Of a DNA stretch of 20,286 nt, positions 13,787 through 19,812 are shown in pieces. A model generated the notes under the pieces. That model had not been told where the DNA came from and ran no database searches. It saw only the letters and a program-made list of their open reading frames with translations. The first letter of the stretch is position 1. Each line of letters starts with the position of its first letter. Both the position numbers and the translations under genes were made by a program. Location of the stretch: positions 1 to 20,286 of the forward strand of contig JACQRN010000239.1 of assembly GCA_016206515.1 (NCBI GenBank). Direction: 5' to 3'. Source of the DNA: Planctomycetota bacterium. Lineage in GTDB: Bacteria; Planctomycetota; SBBH01; JACQRN01.

Positions 13787-14553
13787 CGCCTTACGATCTC
13801 CCGCGCGAGGAGCGCAGCGTCGCGCGCGTCGGAGGCCCGGATCCGATCGCAGGGGGGCGCCATCCCCTCCTCCCCCATCCCGCGGTCGACCTGCTCGTGC
13901 CGGTCGAGCCGCTTCGCCTGCTCGAACCAGGGGTCGTGGTCGGCGCACCGCGCGGCGAGGAACTCCAGCGAGGAGGCGGAGAACTCGCCGGGGTCGACCC
14001 CGCGCGCGAGCAGGAACGCCTCCATCCCGTACGCGGCCGACTCGAGCGCGGCGCCCAGCGCCCAGTCGTTCGCCCCCTCGCGCAAGAGGACGTCGGCGAC
14101 CCGCAGGGCGTGTTCCGCCTGGCGGCGGTGCCGGGCGGCCTCCGCGGCGGCGTCACGCGGCACGTCGAGCCCCGCCCCCCCCTGCAGCTCCCCCGGCATG
14201 TCCTCCTCGTCGAACCCGAGCCGGTGGCCGATCTCGTGGTATAGCGTCCGTTCGATCTGGTCGCGAAGCTCCTCCACCGTCCCGCACCACTCCTCCAGGG
14301 GGCGCTTGTAGATCTCGACGGCGCCCGGGAGATCGTGCCGCGGCCCGTCCGCCTCCGCGATCGACGGCCCGGTGAACAAACCGAACGGGTAGTGGGGAGG
14401 CCGCACCCCCAGGTCGATCATCGTCGCGTCGTCGGGATAGTCGACCACCCGGATCGCGAGCCCGGACAGGTACCGCCGGAACCCCTCCGGCAACGCCTCC
14501 ACGGCGCGGTCGACGATCCTGCGGAACTCGCGCTCGGGGAGATGAACAGGCAT
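13777..14553 (-). CDS. Zincin metallopeptidase-family protein fused to a HEPN-like domain
   Basis: A 258-residue protein starting MPVHLPEREFRRIVDRAV. Residues 1-120 match the small zincin family often labelled possible metallopeptidase (PF06262 type). It has ALPEGFRRYLSGLAIRVVDYP, an IEIYKRPLE-like strand (VEIYKRPLEEW) and TLYHEIGHRLGFDEED, with His106, Glu107 and His110 plus an acidic Asp/Glu cluster as zinc site. Residues about 135-258 form a helical domain (AARHRRQAEHALRVADVLLREG, then AALESAAYGMEAFLLARGV, then SLEFLAARCAD) with the HEPN pattern. I do not see a clear Rx4-6H catalytic motif, so nuclease activity is doubtful. Family members are normally about 115-140 residues, so the C-terminal half is an added domain. 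A longer reading to 14604 is possible but unsupported. Confidence 0.78.
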   Translation of the reverse strand: MPVHLPEREFRRIVDRAVEALPEGFRRYLSGLAIRVVDYPDDATMIDLGVRPPHYPFGLFTGPSIAEADGPRHDLPGAVEIYKRPLEEWCGTVEELRDQIERTLYHEIGHRLGFDEEDMPGELQGGAGLDVPRDAAAEAARHRRQAEHALRVADVLLREGANDWALGAALESAAYGMEAFLLARGVDPGEFSASSLEFLAARCADHDPWFEQAKRLDRHEQVDRGMGEEGMAPPCDRIRASDARDAALLAREIVRRAG

Positions 14554-14621
14554 CGTGCTGAACAGGATAAGCGTTCCATCCGATCCGCAGGCATTCGGAG
14601 CCATCGCTCGCCCGACACGTT

Positions 14622-14643
14622 CCGCGGCCAGGGATGGCCGCGG
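14622..14643. repeat. Perfect 9-bp hairpin in the metallopeptidase upstream region
   Basis: CCGCGGCCA (14622-14630) and TGGCCGCGG (14635-14643) are perfect inverted repeats with a GGGA loop. They lie about 70 bases upstream of the metallopeptidase start, in the otherwise gene-free stretch 14554-14784. No T tract follows on either strand. A regulatory or structural role is unknown. Confidence 0.45.
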
Positions 14644-14742
14644 TCGCCGAGCGGAGCGCCAGGGTCCCCGCGCGCATGATTCCGCGCGTGGGGTGGCGCG
14701 CAGCGAGGCAGGGCGACGAGCGCACCGCGCGAGGAGCCCTCC

Positions 14743-14775
14743 GCATGCCAGCGGACAGGACGTCCGCTGGCATGC
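14743..14775. repeat. Perfect 14-bp inverted repeat beside tRNA-Ser
   Basis: GCATGCCAGCGGAC (14743-14756) and GTCCGCTGGCATGC (14762-14775) pair without mismatch around the five-base loop AGGAC. The repeat sits 10 bases from the 3' end of tRNA-Ser on its downstream side, where a terminator or processing hairpin would be expected. There is no T run after the hairpin on the minus strand. Factor-dependent termination, 3'-end protection or an attachment-type palindrome are all possible. Confidence 0.6.
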
Positions 14776-14784
14776 AGTTCAAAA

Positions 14785-14873
14785 CGGAGAGGGCGGGATT
14801 CGAACCCGCGGTGGGGATTGCTCCCCACACCGGCTTAGCAAGCCGGCGCATTCGACCGCTCTGCCACCTCTCC
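14785..14873 (-). tRNA. tRNA-Ser (anticodon GCU)
   Basis: The minus strand folds as a class II tRNA. The acceptor arm GGAGAGG pairs with CCTCTCC, and G follows as discriminator base. The D arm lies in TGGCAGAGCGGTCGAATGCG. The anticodon stem GCCGG/CCGGT flanks the loop CTTGCTAAG with anticodon GCT (14837-14839). A long variable arm TGTGGGGAGCAATCCCCACC is diagnostic for Ser or Leu. The T arm is GCGGGTTCGAATCCCGC. It reads AGC and AGU serine codons. CCA is not encoded. It lies 22 bases after the ribokinase gene on the same strand, so co-transcription is possible. Confidence 0.97.
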
Positions 14874-14895
14874 TATTGGTCGGCTGCGGGACAGT

Positions 14896-15834
14896 CTACC
14901 GAAGGGACTTCGCCGCGAACGTCTCGATCTCGGCGCGTGTCGGCATCGAAGAGGCCGCCCCCCATCGCGTGCAGGAGAGCGCCGCGGCGGCGCAGGCGGT
15001 CCGCGCGGCGTCCACCAACTCGCGCCCCTCGCACAGGAGGACCGCCAGGACCCCCGAGAAGCAGTCGCCCGCGCCGGTCGTGTCGGTCGCCTCGATCCGG
15101 GGCGACGGGACATGCAAGGCATCCGCATCGTGGGGAAGGACGCATCCGTCGGGGCCGAGGGTGGCGAGCCACCGGCCCCCGTACCGGCGTGAGGCATCGA
15201 GGACGCCCCGCCGGGCGTCCTCGACCCCGCGGATCTCGCGGCCCAGGTATGCCCCCAACTCGAAGGCGTTCGGGGTGAAGAGCGTATCGGTCGGATAAGC
15301 GGAACCGTCCCCGAGAAGATCTGGCCGGACCGATCCCGGCGTGACCTGCAGGGGAACCCCCCTCTGGCGGCAGAGGCGCGCCAGATGCGCGACGACCGGT
15401 GGCGCGACGCCGAAGGTCACCGGGACACGTTGCGCGTCGCCGGGAACCTCGACGATCCTCTCATAGTGCGCGGGCGTCAGGAGCGGGTTCGCCCCCCTCA
15501 CGGCCTGGATCGCCACCTCGCCGCCCGGCAACCGGAAGGCGAACGCCTGTCCGGTCGCGGCGCCGGGGATCGGGATCACCCCGTGCGTGTCGATCCCCTC
15601 GGTCCCGAGCCAGGCGAGGAGTTCCCGGCCGGGACTGTCGTCCCCGACGGCACCGAGAAGGCGTACGTCCGCCCCGGCGCGCGCGGCGGCGACCGCCTGG
15701 TTGAGCCCCTTCCCTCCGAAGGAGCGGTGGAGCGTCTCCGAGTGGCGGGTCTCGCCCGGCGAGGGGAAGCGGTCGACGCCGATCGCGCAGTCGACGTTCA
15801 CGCTGCCCGCGCACAGGATCCGGACCCGACCCAC
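14896..15834 (-). CDS. rbsK: Ribokinase-like PfkB-family sugar kinase
   Basis: A 312-residue protein from a GTG start. The first PfkB signature is RSFGGKGLNQAVAAARAGADVRLLGAVGDD (38-66, with the GGKG substrate loop). The second is DTTGAGDCFSGVLAVLL (251 onward), where GAGD (254-257) forms the anion hole and Asp257 is the catalytic base. FTPNAFELGAYLG is the usual NxxE region. NVDCAIGVDRFPSPGET at the N-terminus is the ribose-binding strand typical of ribokinases. The enzyme most likely phosphorylates ribose or a related sugar or nucleoside with ATP in the cytosol; the exact substrate cannot be read. No ribose transporter genes are nearby. The gene symbol is tentative. A TAGAAT lies six bases before the GTG. 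Confidence 0.88.
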   Translation of the reverse strand: MGRVRILCAGSVNVDCAIGVDRFPSPGETRHSETLHRSFGGKGLNQAVAAARAGADVRLLGAVGDDSPGRELLAWLGTEGIDTHGVIPIPGAATGQAFAFRLPGGEVAIQAVRGANPLLTPAHYERIVEVPGDAQRVPVTFGVAPPVVAHLARLCRQRGVPLQVTPGSVRPDLLGDGSAYPTDTLFTPNAFELGAYLGREIRGVEDARRGVLDASRRYGGRWLATLGPDGCVLPHDADALHVPSPRIEATDTTGAGDCFSGVLAVLLCEGRELVDAARTACAAAALSCTRWGAASSMPTRAEIETFAAKSLR

Positions 15835-15840
15835 CCGCGC

Positions 15841-15846
15841 ATTCTA
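15841..15846 (-). promoter_or_regulatory. -10 element giving a leaderless ribokinase transcript
   Basis: TAGAAT on the minus strand (5 of 6 matches to TATAAT) is separated by GCGCGG from the GTG at 15834. The -35 region is weak. The spacing repeats that seen before the genes at 226, 11428, 12675 and 19459. Confidence 0.5.
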
Positions 15847-15878
15847 CGGCGCATTGAAAACGGGTATCACCTGTCCGG

Positions 15879-16751
15879 ATGGACGACCCCCTCGCGCGGG
15901 CGTACCTCGACACAGCCGGACGGGCATACGGCGCGCGCCCCGCACAGGACCGGGCCGTCCGACTCCACGACGCGAGGCCGGGGCGAGACGACCCGCGTGC
16001 GCGGTCGTGGGACTGGCTCCCCGGTGCGCCGGTGCGGGAAGCCCCCCGCCCCGAGGGGATCTCCGGCGCCGATCACGCCACGGACCTGACCGCCCGGACG
16101 CTCGCCGCGCGGCCGGAGCTCGCCCGGGGCAGGTCCATCCTCGAGATCGGGTGCGGGACAGGGACGCTCCTGACGCTGGCGGGGCGGCTCGGCGCATCGC
16201 GCATCGCCGGCACCGAGATCGACGAGGCAACTCTGACGTGCGCGCGCGCGACGCTCGCGGCCAACGGGACGCGCGCCGACCTCCACCGATGCGACCTGGA
16301 TGCGGGCGTGCCTCCCTCCGACCGATACGACCTGATCATCGCCAACCTCCCGCAGAAGCCGTGCCATGCCCCCGGAGCGCTCCTCCTGGCGCAGGACGGC
16401 GGGCCGGACGGCACGCGCCTCCTGCGCAGGTTCCTGAACGCGGCGCCGGGACGCCTGGCGCCCGGAGGGAATCTCCTGCTCATCCTCCACACCCTGTCCG
16501 ACACGGGGATCTGGGAGCCGATCGTGGCGGCCTACGACGTCGGGATCACCGCCTGGCGGCGGCGCTTCACGACACCCTACGACCGTGGCCCGGCGTGGGG
16601 CAGGATCCGGGAACTCGCCTCGAAAGGGAGCGCGTTCCTGGGCCGCTCCCCGGAGGGGGAGTATTTCATCCTGTTCCAGCTGCTCCTCACGGTTCGATCG
16701 TCAACACCTCGACGGACGGATCCTGGCCGCGGCGCCACCCCTTCACCTTGA
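15879..16751 (+). CDS. SAM-dependent methyltransferase, class I, with an N-L-P-Q motif
   Basis: A 290-residue protein. RSILEIGCGTGTLLTLAG (85-101) is SAM motif I, GTEIDEATLTCARATLAANG (111-130) is the acidic-loop motif II region, and DLIIANLPQKP (151-161) is the motif IV position. The N-L-P-Q resembles the N-P-P-Y of HemK/PrmC and N6-adenine or glutamine methyltransferases and suggests a planar amide or amine substrate. GRLAPGGNLLLILHTLSD is motif VI. The N-terminal 60 residues are Arg/Asp/Pro rich. The target is unknown. Its last 65 bases overlap the 3' end of the converging lipoprotein gene; the final roughly 20 residues (RSSTPRRTDPGRG and so on) look like unselected read-through. It diverges from the ribokinase gene. 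Confidence 0.85.
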   Translation: MDDPLARAYLDTAGRAYGARPAQDRAVRLHDARPGRDDPRARSWDWLPGAPVREAPRPEGISGADHATDLTARTLAARPELARGRSILEIGCGTGTLLTLAGRLGASRIAGTEIDEATLTCARATLAANGTRADLHRCDLDAGVPPSDRYDLIIANLPQKPCHAPGALLLAQDGGPDGTRLLRRFLNAAPGRLAPGGNLLLILHTLSDTGIWEPIVAAYDVGITAWRRRFTTPYDRGPAWGRIRELASKGSAFLGRSPEGEYFILFQLLLTVRSSTPRRTDPGRGATPSP

Positions 16752-17199
16752 AGCGCGCGCGCTGGCGCTCCCCCGTGAGGCGGTCGGCCCCCTCGGCAAT
16801 CGGGAGAGACTGGCCGTTCCCCTCCAGGACGAAGACGGGGCGCCCCTCCTGCTCCCGCAGGGAACCGACGGCGGTGAACGTCACGCCCAGGACGCGGAGG
16901 TTCCGGATCCCGGAGTTCTCCATCCGGCGGACGAGTTCAGTGAAGGAGAGCGGCTCCTCGCCGCGGCAGTCGATCTCGATCGCGTCCCCCTCGAACCGGA
17001 TGTCCCCCCCATCCTGCTGGGCCATGCGACGCATCGTCGCGCGGCACATCTCGCACGACAGGCAGCCGGTGATGTCCATGTGGATCGTGGCGACCGGCTC
17101 CGGACGGAGGACCGGCGCCTCCACCGTGCCCGCACCCTCGCCACCACACCCCGCGATCAGGACGACGACCGATACGGCAACGATCTCTCTGAAGTCCAT
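16687..17199 (-). CDS. Lipoprotein with a CxxCxxC metal-binding-like motif
   Basis: A 170-residue protein. The signal peptide REIVAVSVVVLIAGC ends in a lipobox with Cys18 as the lipidation site. After a short linker, VATIHMDITGCLSCEMCRATMRRM has Cys46, Cys49 and Cys52 in CxxCxxC spacing, set in a context like heavy-metal-associated (HMA) domains (beta strand, Cys loop, helix). EIDCRGEEPLSFTELVRRMENSGI continues that ferredoxin-like pattern. The remainder (SLREQEGRPVFVLEGNGQSL) is beta-rich. It probably binds a metal ion or does redox work at the membrane. A strong AGGAGG lies just before the ATG, in the eight-base gap after the porin stop, so both are one operon, probably under the Fur-family regulator upstream. 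Confidence 0.8.
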   Translation of the reverse strand: MDFREIVAVSVVVLIAGCGGEGAGTVEAPVLRPEPVATIHMDITGCLSCEMCRATMRRMAQQDGGDIRFEGDAIEIDCRGEEPLSFTELVRRMENSGIRNLRVLGVTFTAVGSLREQEGRPVFVLEGNGQSLPIAEGADRLTGERQRARFKVKGWRRGQDPSVEVLTIEP

Positions 17200-17207
17200 G
17201 ACCCCTC

Positions 17208-18338
17208 CTAGTACATCCACGCCGCACCCAGGTTGAACCTCTGCAGGGAATCGTTCCACGAAGCGTCGTCCTCCCAGTTCTCTACGTCCGCCTTGAGCAC
17301 CACTTGCGGATGGGGATAGAAGGCGAGCCCGCCGACGACGGCCCAACGGCGCGCCTCGGGGTCCCGGTTGAACCCGGGGGGCGTGTCCTCGTTGGTGTCG
17401 AGCTTCTCCCACCGCGTGAACGGGACGAACTCCCACCCCTCGTGCCACGCCGGGCGGTAGTGGTACGCGGCTCCGACGAAGCCCCCCTGCATCACGGACC
17501 CGATCGGCGCCCCCTCCAGGCGGGAGATCTTCTCCGCCTCGTCGAGGTCGAGCCTTACGAAGACCCCTTCCATCTCGACGTTCCCGCGACGCCAGTGGAC
17601 GTCCGCCGTGCCGATCCCGAGACGGGCGTTGCCTCTGAAGGCCGCCTTGGAGACGTCGTCCTGATCGACCTCCCCGACGTACCCCGAGGCGCCGACGCGG
17701 AACCCCTCGCGGACCTGGACCTCGATGCGCCCGACCGCCGCCAGGTCGTCCGCGGCGCCCTGATTCCCCTTCGAGCGTCCGCCGCGCACACCGTCCATCG
17801 TGGAGAAGTTCTTCCCGTTGGCGCCGATCGACAGGCCGGCGACGACGTACGTCCGGAACGAAAGACGCCCATCGAGGAACGACCCAGCCAGCCCCGCCCC
17901 GTTCTCCTGCCATGTCTGCGGGATCAGGCTCACATAGGTGCGCGGACGGTTCACGCTATAGAAGTTCGGCGGTTCGTGGAACTCGTTGAGGGGGCCGACC
18001 GGCATCAGGAGGGATCCGACGCGCAGGCTTACGTTGTCGGTCAGGTCCATCTCGATGAGGGCGTACTCCAATTCCATCGACCCGGCCGCGTGCTCGAAAT
18101 CGACCTCGGAATCGATCCGGATCGTGTCGCTGAACTCGTACCCCATCCCCCAGACGAACCGGTGGAAGTCGAGTTCCGAGGCCTGGCCGCGGTTGTCCAT
18201 CACTCCCTCTTTCGGGAAGTGCCCGTGCATCTCGCCGTACCCGTGGAAGTGGAAGGGGGAATCCCCCTCCGCCCCGAACGACGCCGCCACGACGACAACC
18301 CCCATCCCCACCGTCCAACCAACGATCTTCCGCATCAT
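17208..18338 (-). CDS. Outer-membrane beta-barrel porin-like protein
   Basis: A 376-residue protein with a signal peptide (MMRKIVGWTVGMGVVVVAASFGAEG, cleavage probably near SFG-AEG). The mature part is made of alternating amphipathic strands with acidic turns: FHFHGYGEMHGHFP, SELDFHRFVWGMGYEFSDTIRIDSEVDFEHA, SLRVGSLLMPVGPLNEFHEPPNFYSVNRP, ending in a C-terminal strand FNLGAAWMY with an aromatic last residue. The GSLLMPVG...N..H.P..F motif is typical of phosphate-selective and related OprO/OprP-type porins. The solute is unknown. His-rich N-terminal residues and the neighbouring CxxCxxC lipoprotein suggest a metal link. GGAAGGGA provides a good ribosome binding site upstream of ATGATG. A roughly 200-base leader region separates it from the Fur-family gene. 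Confidence 0.85.
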   Translation of the reverse strand: MMRKIVGWTVGMGVVVVAASFGAEGDSPFHFHGYGEMHGHFPKEGVMDNRGQASELDFHRFVWGMGYEFSDTIRIDSEVDFEHAAGSMELEYALIEMDLTDNVSLRVGSLLMPVGPLNEFHEPPNFYSVNRPRTYVSLIPQTWQENGAGLAGSFLDGRLSFRTYVVAGLSIGANGKNFSTMDGVRGGRSKGNQGAADDLAAVGRIEVQVREGFRVGASGYVGEVDQDDVSKAAFRGNARLGIGTADVHWRRGNVEMEGVFVRLDLDEAEKISRLEGAPIGSVMQGGFVGAAYHYRPAWHEGWEFVPFTRWEKLDTNEDTPPGFNRDPEARRWAVVGGLAFYPHPQVVLKADVENWEDDASWNDSLQRFNLGAAWMY

Positions 18339-18389
18339 CTCATTCCCTTCCGGCCCACCTTGGCCAGGCTGCGCGCCAGCGCGGGACGA

Positions 18390-18420
18390 GCGAGCCCCGC
18401 CTGAATCGGCGGGGCCTCGC
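18390..18420 (-). promoter_or_regulatory. Stem-loop in the porin leader region
   Basis: GCCCCGCC (18394-18401) pairs perfectly with GGCGGGGC (18408-18415) around TGAATC. The stem extends by four pairs (GCGA with TCGC) across a one-base bulge at 18416. It lies about 52-80 bases upstream of the porin start, probably inside its mRNA leader. No T run follows, so a role in mRNA stability or attenuation is more likely than simple termination. Confidence 0.45.
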
Positions 18421-18451
18421 GGCGAACCCCGCGACCTTTATTGACATCCAC

Positions 18452-18491
18452 TCTCAACATGGCGGAGCAGACTATTGATGTTGAGACTCAA
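18452..18491 (-). promoter_or_regulatory. Candidate operator upstream of the porin operon
   Basis: TCTCAACAT (18452-18460) and ATGTTGAGA (18478-18486) form a perfect 9-bp inverted repeat with a 17-base spacer. The right arm also belongs to the palindrome TTGAGACTCAA (18481-18491), reminiscent of Fur-family sites with TGA...TCA symmetry. The A/T content is far above the surroundings. On the minus strand a weak -35 (TTGCGA) and -10 (TAGTCT) with a 17-base spacer overlap it, so a bound repressor would block the porin promoter. The Fur-family gene immediately upstream is the natural candidate. Confidence 0.5.
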
Positions 18492-18538
18492 TCGCAACAA
18501 GAAAAAGAAGAAAAATACGCGCCGACGCAGCGTGCGAC

Positions 18539-18988
18539 TCACCCCTTCGCGCAACGCGAGCAGTAGCCGGTAACGCGCAGCTGGTGGTCGAGGTGGACGA
18601 ACCCGTGATCGCGGCAGACGCGCATCTTCTGCCGCTCGAGGGGCGGGTCGAAGAACTCCACCACCTTGCCGCATCGGACGCACTCGAGGTGGTCGTGGTG
18701 ATGCCCCTGCTCGAAGTCGTAGTGCGTCAGCTTCCCTCCGTAGACGATCTTCTTGAGGAACCCCCCCTCCACGAGGAGCGACAGGGTCCGGAAAACGCTC
18801 GACTTCGAGACCCGCCCGCCACCGCGAGCGCCCTGCTTCCCGTACAGGTCGTGGAACAGGTCGTCGCTCGTGAAGTGGCGGTGCCGCGAGAAGATCTCGC
18901 GGAAGATCGCGAGCCGCTCGGAGGTCACCCGCAGGCGCTTCTGCCGCAGGTGGTTGCGGAACCGCTCCTCCCTCTTCTCCGCGTGCAT
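18539..18988 (-). CDS. Fur-family metal-responsive transcriptional regulator
   Basis: A 149-residue protein. The N-terminal winged helix includes RLRVTSERLAIFREIFSRHRHFTSDDLFHDL and the recognition helix VSKSSVFRTLSLLVEGGFLKKI. The dimerisation and metal domain has HYDFEQGHHHDHLECVRCGKVVEF (His96-98, His100, Cys103, Cys106) and ends GYCSRCAKG (Cys143, Cys146), the two CxxC pairs of the structural zinc site. The family includes Fur, Zur, PerR and Mur. The sensed metal cannot be fixed from sequence, though the porin and metal-binding-like lipoprotein downstream would suit iron, zinc or manganese. The start at 18988 lacks a Shine-Dalgarno sequence, and TAGAAT at 19000-19005 lies 11 bases upstream. 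The gene follows the TPR gene by 25 bases. Confidence 0.92.
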   Translation of the reverse strand: MHAEKREERFRNHLRQKRLRVTSERLAIFREIFSRHRHFTSDDLFHDLYGKQGARGGGRVSKSSVFRTLSLLVEGGFLKKIVYGGKLTHYDFEQGHHHDHLECVRCGKVVEFFDPPLERQKMRVCRDHGFVHLDHQLRVTGYCSRCAKG

Positions 18989-19013
18989 GGGCGGAGGGGA
19001 TTCTATGCGAATC

Positions 19014-19397
19014 TCAGGCGGCCGGGGGACCGTACCGCTGGCACAGCTCCCGGTAGCGCGGGTCCGCGCGCATGCCCGCCAGGTCCGGGTCCTTGTCCAT
19101 GCTGTGGAAATCCAGGTACCCGAGGACCATGGCCCGCTCGATGGACGAGAACGCCTCGTCGAGACGATCCAGGAGCGCGAGGGAACACGCCAGGTTGTAG
19201 TGGACGATCGGGTCATCCGGACGCAGGTCGGTCAGCCGCCGGTCGACGTCGGCCCCCTCCTGGTACCGCCCGGTCTGGGTGTAGAGGTTCCCGAGGCGGA
19301 ACATCACCTCGGGGAATTCCGGCCAGCGCGTCAGGATCCGTTCGAAGAACTGGATCTCGAACTTGCGCTGTGGCTCGGTGTCGCGGTCCCGTGACAT
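19014..19397 (-). CDS. Small TPR-repeat protein
   Basis: A 127-residue protein. EFPEVMFRLGNLYTQTGRYQEGADVDRRLTDLRPDDP (27-63) and IVHYNLACSLALLDRLDEAFSSIERAMVLGY (64-94) are two tetratricopeptide repeats with the usual small and aromatic positions. The last segment (DFHSMDKDPDLAGMRADPRYREL) is the capping element common in such bacterial proteins. It has no signal peptide, so it is probably a cytoplasmic protein-protein adaptor. It is likely co-transcribed with the Fur-family gene 25 bases downstream. A GATACT lies nine bases upstream of its ATG. Confidence 0.85.
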   Translation of the reverse strand: MSRDRDTEPQRKFEIQFFERILTRWPEFPEVMFRLGNLYTQTGRYQEGADVDRRLTDLRPDDPIVHYNLACSLALLDRLDEAFSSIERAMVLGYLDFHSMDKDPDLAGMRADPRYRELCQRYGPPAA

Positions 19398-19446
19398 CCC
19401 AGGGGTAGTATCGGCGCGCGGGGCCGGGAGTTGAAGAAATCCCGTT

Positions 19447-19452
19447 TAGAAT
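19447..19452 (+). promoter_or_regulatory. -10 element giving a leaderless transcript for the gene at 19459
   Basis: TAGAAT (5 of 6 matches to TATAAT) is followed by six C residues and then the GTG start at 19459. There is no Shine-Dalgarno sequence and no clear -35 at 16-18 bases. The promoter diverges from the TPR gene. Confidence 0.45.
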
Positions 19453-19458
19453 CCCCCC

Positions 19459-19812
19459 GTGCCCCGCTTCCAGATCGGCCAGACCGTCGTGGTCGCGCGC
19501 CCCCCCTTCCTCCACCAGGGGATCTTCGTGAAACGCGGCGCGCGGGTCGTGGTGAAGGGGATCATCGAGGAGACCGACGCCGCCAGGTACCGGGTGGAAT
19601 ACCTCGACTTCGAGATGCAGCCGCACCTCGTAGAGATGGCAGAGAGGGACCTGGAGCCGTGCGCGACACAGGAACCGATCCCAAAACCGCTTGTCGTCCC
19701 GAGGACCGTGAGGTTTCCGCGGACCGAGGGACCCGTGTCGGGCGCTCGACCGCCGAACACAGGTCCCTCGTCGCTCGGACGCGACTCGTTGGCTCCTCGG
19801 GACGACATATGA
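19459..19812 (+). CDS. Short protein with an SH3/KOW-like core and a tail encoded by an inverted repeat
   Basis: A 117-residue frame from a GTG start. Residues 1-68 (RFQIGQTVVVARPPFLHQGIFVKRGARVVVKGIIEETDAARYRVEYLDFEM and the following acidic helix) look like a small beta-barrel domain of SH3 or KOW style. I cannot assign a function. From about residue 78 to the end (VVPRTVRFPRTEGPVSG and so on) the sequence is encoded almost entirely by the nested inverted repeat at 19692-19807 and is probably not under selection. The original gene may have ended earlier, with the repeat inserted near its 3' end. The TGA overlaps the ATG of the next gene by four bases, which may be fortuitous. Confidence 0.6.
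   Translation: MPRFQIGQTVVVARPPFLHQGIFVKRGARVVVKGIIEETDAARYRVEYLDFEMQPHLVEMAERDLEPCATQEPIPKPLVVPRTVRFPRTEGPVSGARPPNTGPSSLGRDSLAPRDDI
19692..19807. repeat. Nested inverted-repeat element, about 116 bp
   Basis: The outer arms TGTCGTCCCGAGGA (19692-19705) and TCCTCGGGACGACA (19794-19807) are perfect 14-bp inverted repeats. The inner arms CGAGGGACC (19725-19733) and GGTCCCTCG (19762-19770) extend through one mismatch to 19738 and 19757. The whole unit could extrude as a long interrupted hairpin. This is the layout of MITE- or REP-like palindromic elements. A close partial match to the outer arm, GTCGTCCCGAGG, appears at 257-268. No flanking target duplication is evident. Confidence 0.6.

Noticed and set aside
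18501..18541. Intrinsic terminator after the Fur-family gene
   Set aside because: A T-rich minus-strand tract (18501-18516) follows the stop, but only a 4-bp stem (CGCA/TGCG) precedes it and the spacing is poor.
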